DNA from: Bacteroidales bacterium
GTDB taxonomy: Bacteria; Bacteroidota; Bacteroidia; Bacteroidales; Dysgonomonadaceae
Length of the DNA stretch: 5,973 nt
Direction: 5' to 3'
Assembly (NCBI GenBank): GCA_012518155.1
Contig: JAAYTC010000061.1
Span: forward strand, 1-5,973
Position 1 is the stretch's first letter, and every line of letters starts with the position of its first letter. The position numbers were made by a program, and so were the translations under genes. A model generated the notes under the pieces. It was given only the letters and a program-made list of their open reading frames with translations, had not been told where the DNA came from and did no database searches. Positions 5,882 through 5,973 of the stretch are shown piece by piece.

Positions 5882-5973
5882 TTATCGTAGCCGCTCTAAG
5901 GAACGTACAAGGGCTTCATCGGCCCCGATTTTACGGATAGCGAGCACCGTGAGGATAATCGCGATGATGGGCA
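5882..5973 (-). CDS. C-terminal end of a DUF4293-like small membrane protein (5' part outside window)
   Basis: In the minus-strand frame ending in TAA at 5882-5884, the last 29 codons read PIIAIILTVLAIRKIGAD, then EALVRSLERLR. The first 12 or so residues are hydrophobic and look like the end of a transmembrane helix; the rest is a short charged tail. The pattern of a helix followed by LAIR, a DEALVRS segment and a terminal R-L/I-R resembles the C-terminus of the DUF4293 family, four-helix Bacteroidetes membrane proteins of about 150 residues with no known function. The other two minus-strand frames hit stops, and a good terminator lies just downstream, both of which support a real gene end. 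With so little sequence the family name is tentative, but a protein-coding 3' end is likely. Confidence 0.6.
   Translation of the reverse strand, partial: PIIAIILTVLAIRKIGADEALVRSLERLR

Overview
The window looks like ordinary chromosomal DNA of a Bacteroidota bacterium, most likely order Bacteroidales. Three things point there: promoters of the Bacteroidetes type (a TTTG box, 19 nt, then TAnnTTTG) in place of E. coli-type boxes; AT-rich leaders without strong Shine-Dalgarno sequences; and genes that look like lineage-typical families (a DUF3316-like exported protein, a DUF4293-like C-terminus, a GyrA-type topoisomerase IV subunit with an acidic tail). The base composition would suit a Dysgonomonadaceae-like member such as Proteiniphilum or Petrimonas, but that is a guess.

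Layout. On the minus strand, reading right to left from the middle: parC (4469-1782), then 25 bp downstream a gene for an exported, probably outer-membrane beta-barrel protein (1756-914), then after a 127-bp gap filled by a 21-bp tandem repeat, a MalY/PatB-type PLP enzyme (786-1) that runs off the left edge. These three may form one transcript, because a promoter with both boxes is visible only in front of parC. The divergent gene on the plus strand is an M48-family metallopeptidase lipoprotein (4832-5740), separated from parC by a 362-bp intergenic region with back-to-back promoters and a long leader full of degenerate short repeats. At the right edge a minus-strand fragment (5973-5882) gives the last 29 codons of what looks like a DUF4293 membrane protein. 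It converges on the peptidase gene, and the 141 bp between them hold three hairpins and a two-copy 16-bp repeat.

Functionally the genes are not one pathway: DNA decatenation (ParC), envelope proteins (barrel protein, M48 lipoprotein, small membrane protein) and sulfur amino acid metabolism (PatB/MalY). I see no phage, transposon, CRISPR, toxin-antitoxin or defence module, and no convincing undescribed system. The most unusual content is intergenic: three of the gaps carry short GC-rich direct repeats with related cores, one of which supplies the stop codon of the barrel gene. The other point worth checking is an alanine at the main quinolone-resistance position of ParC.
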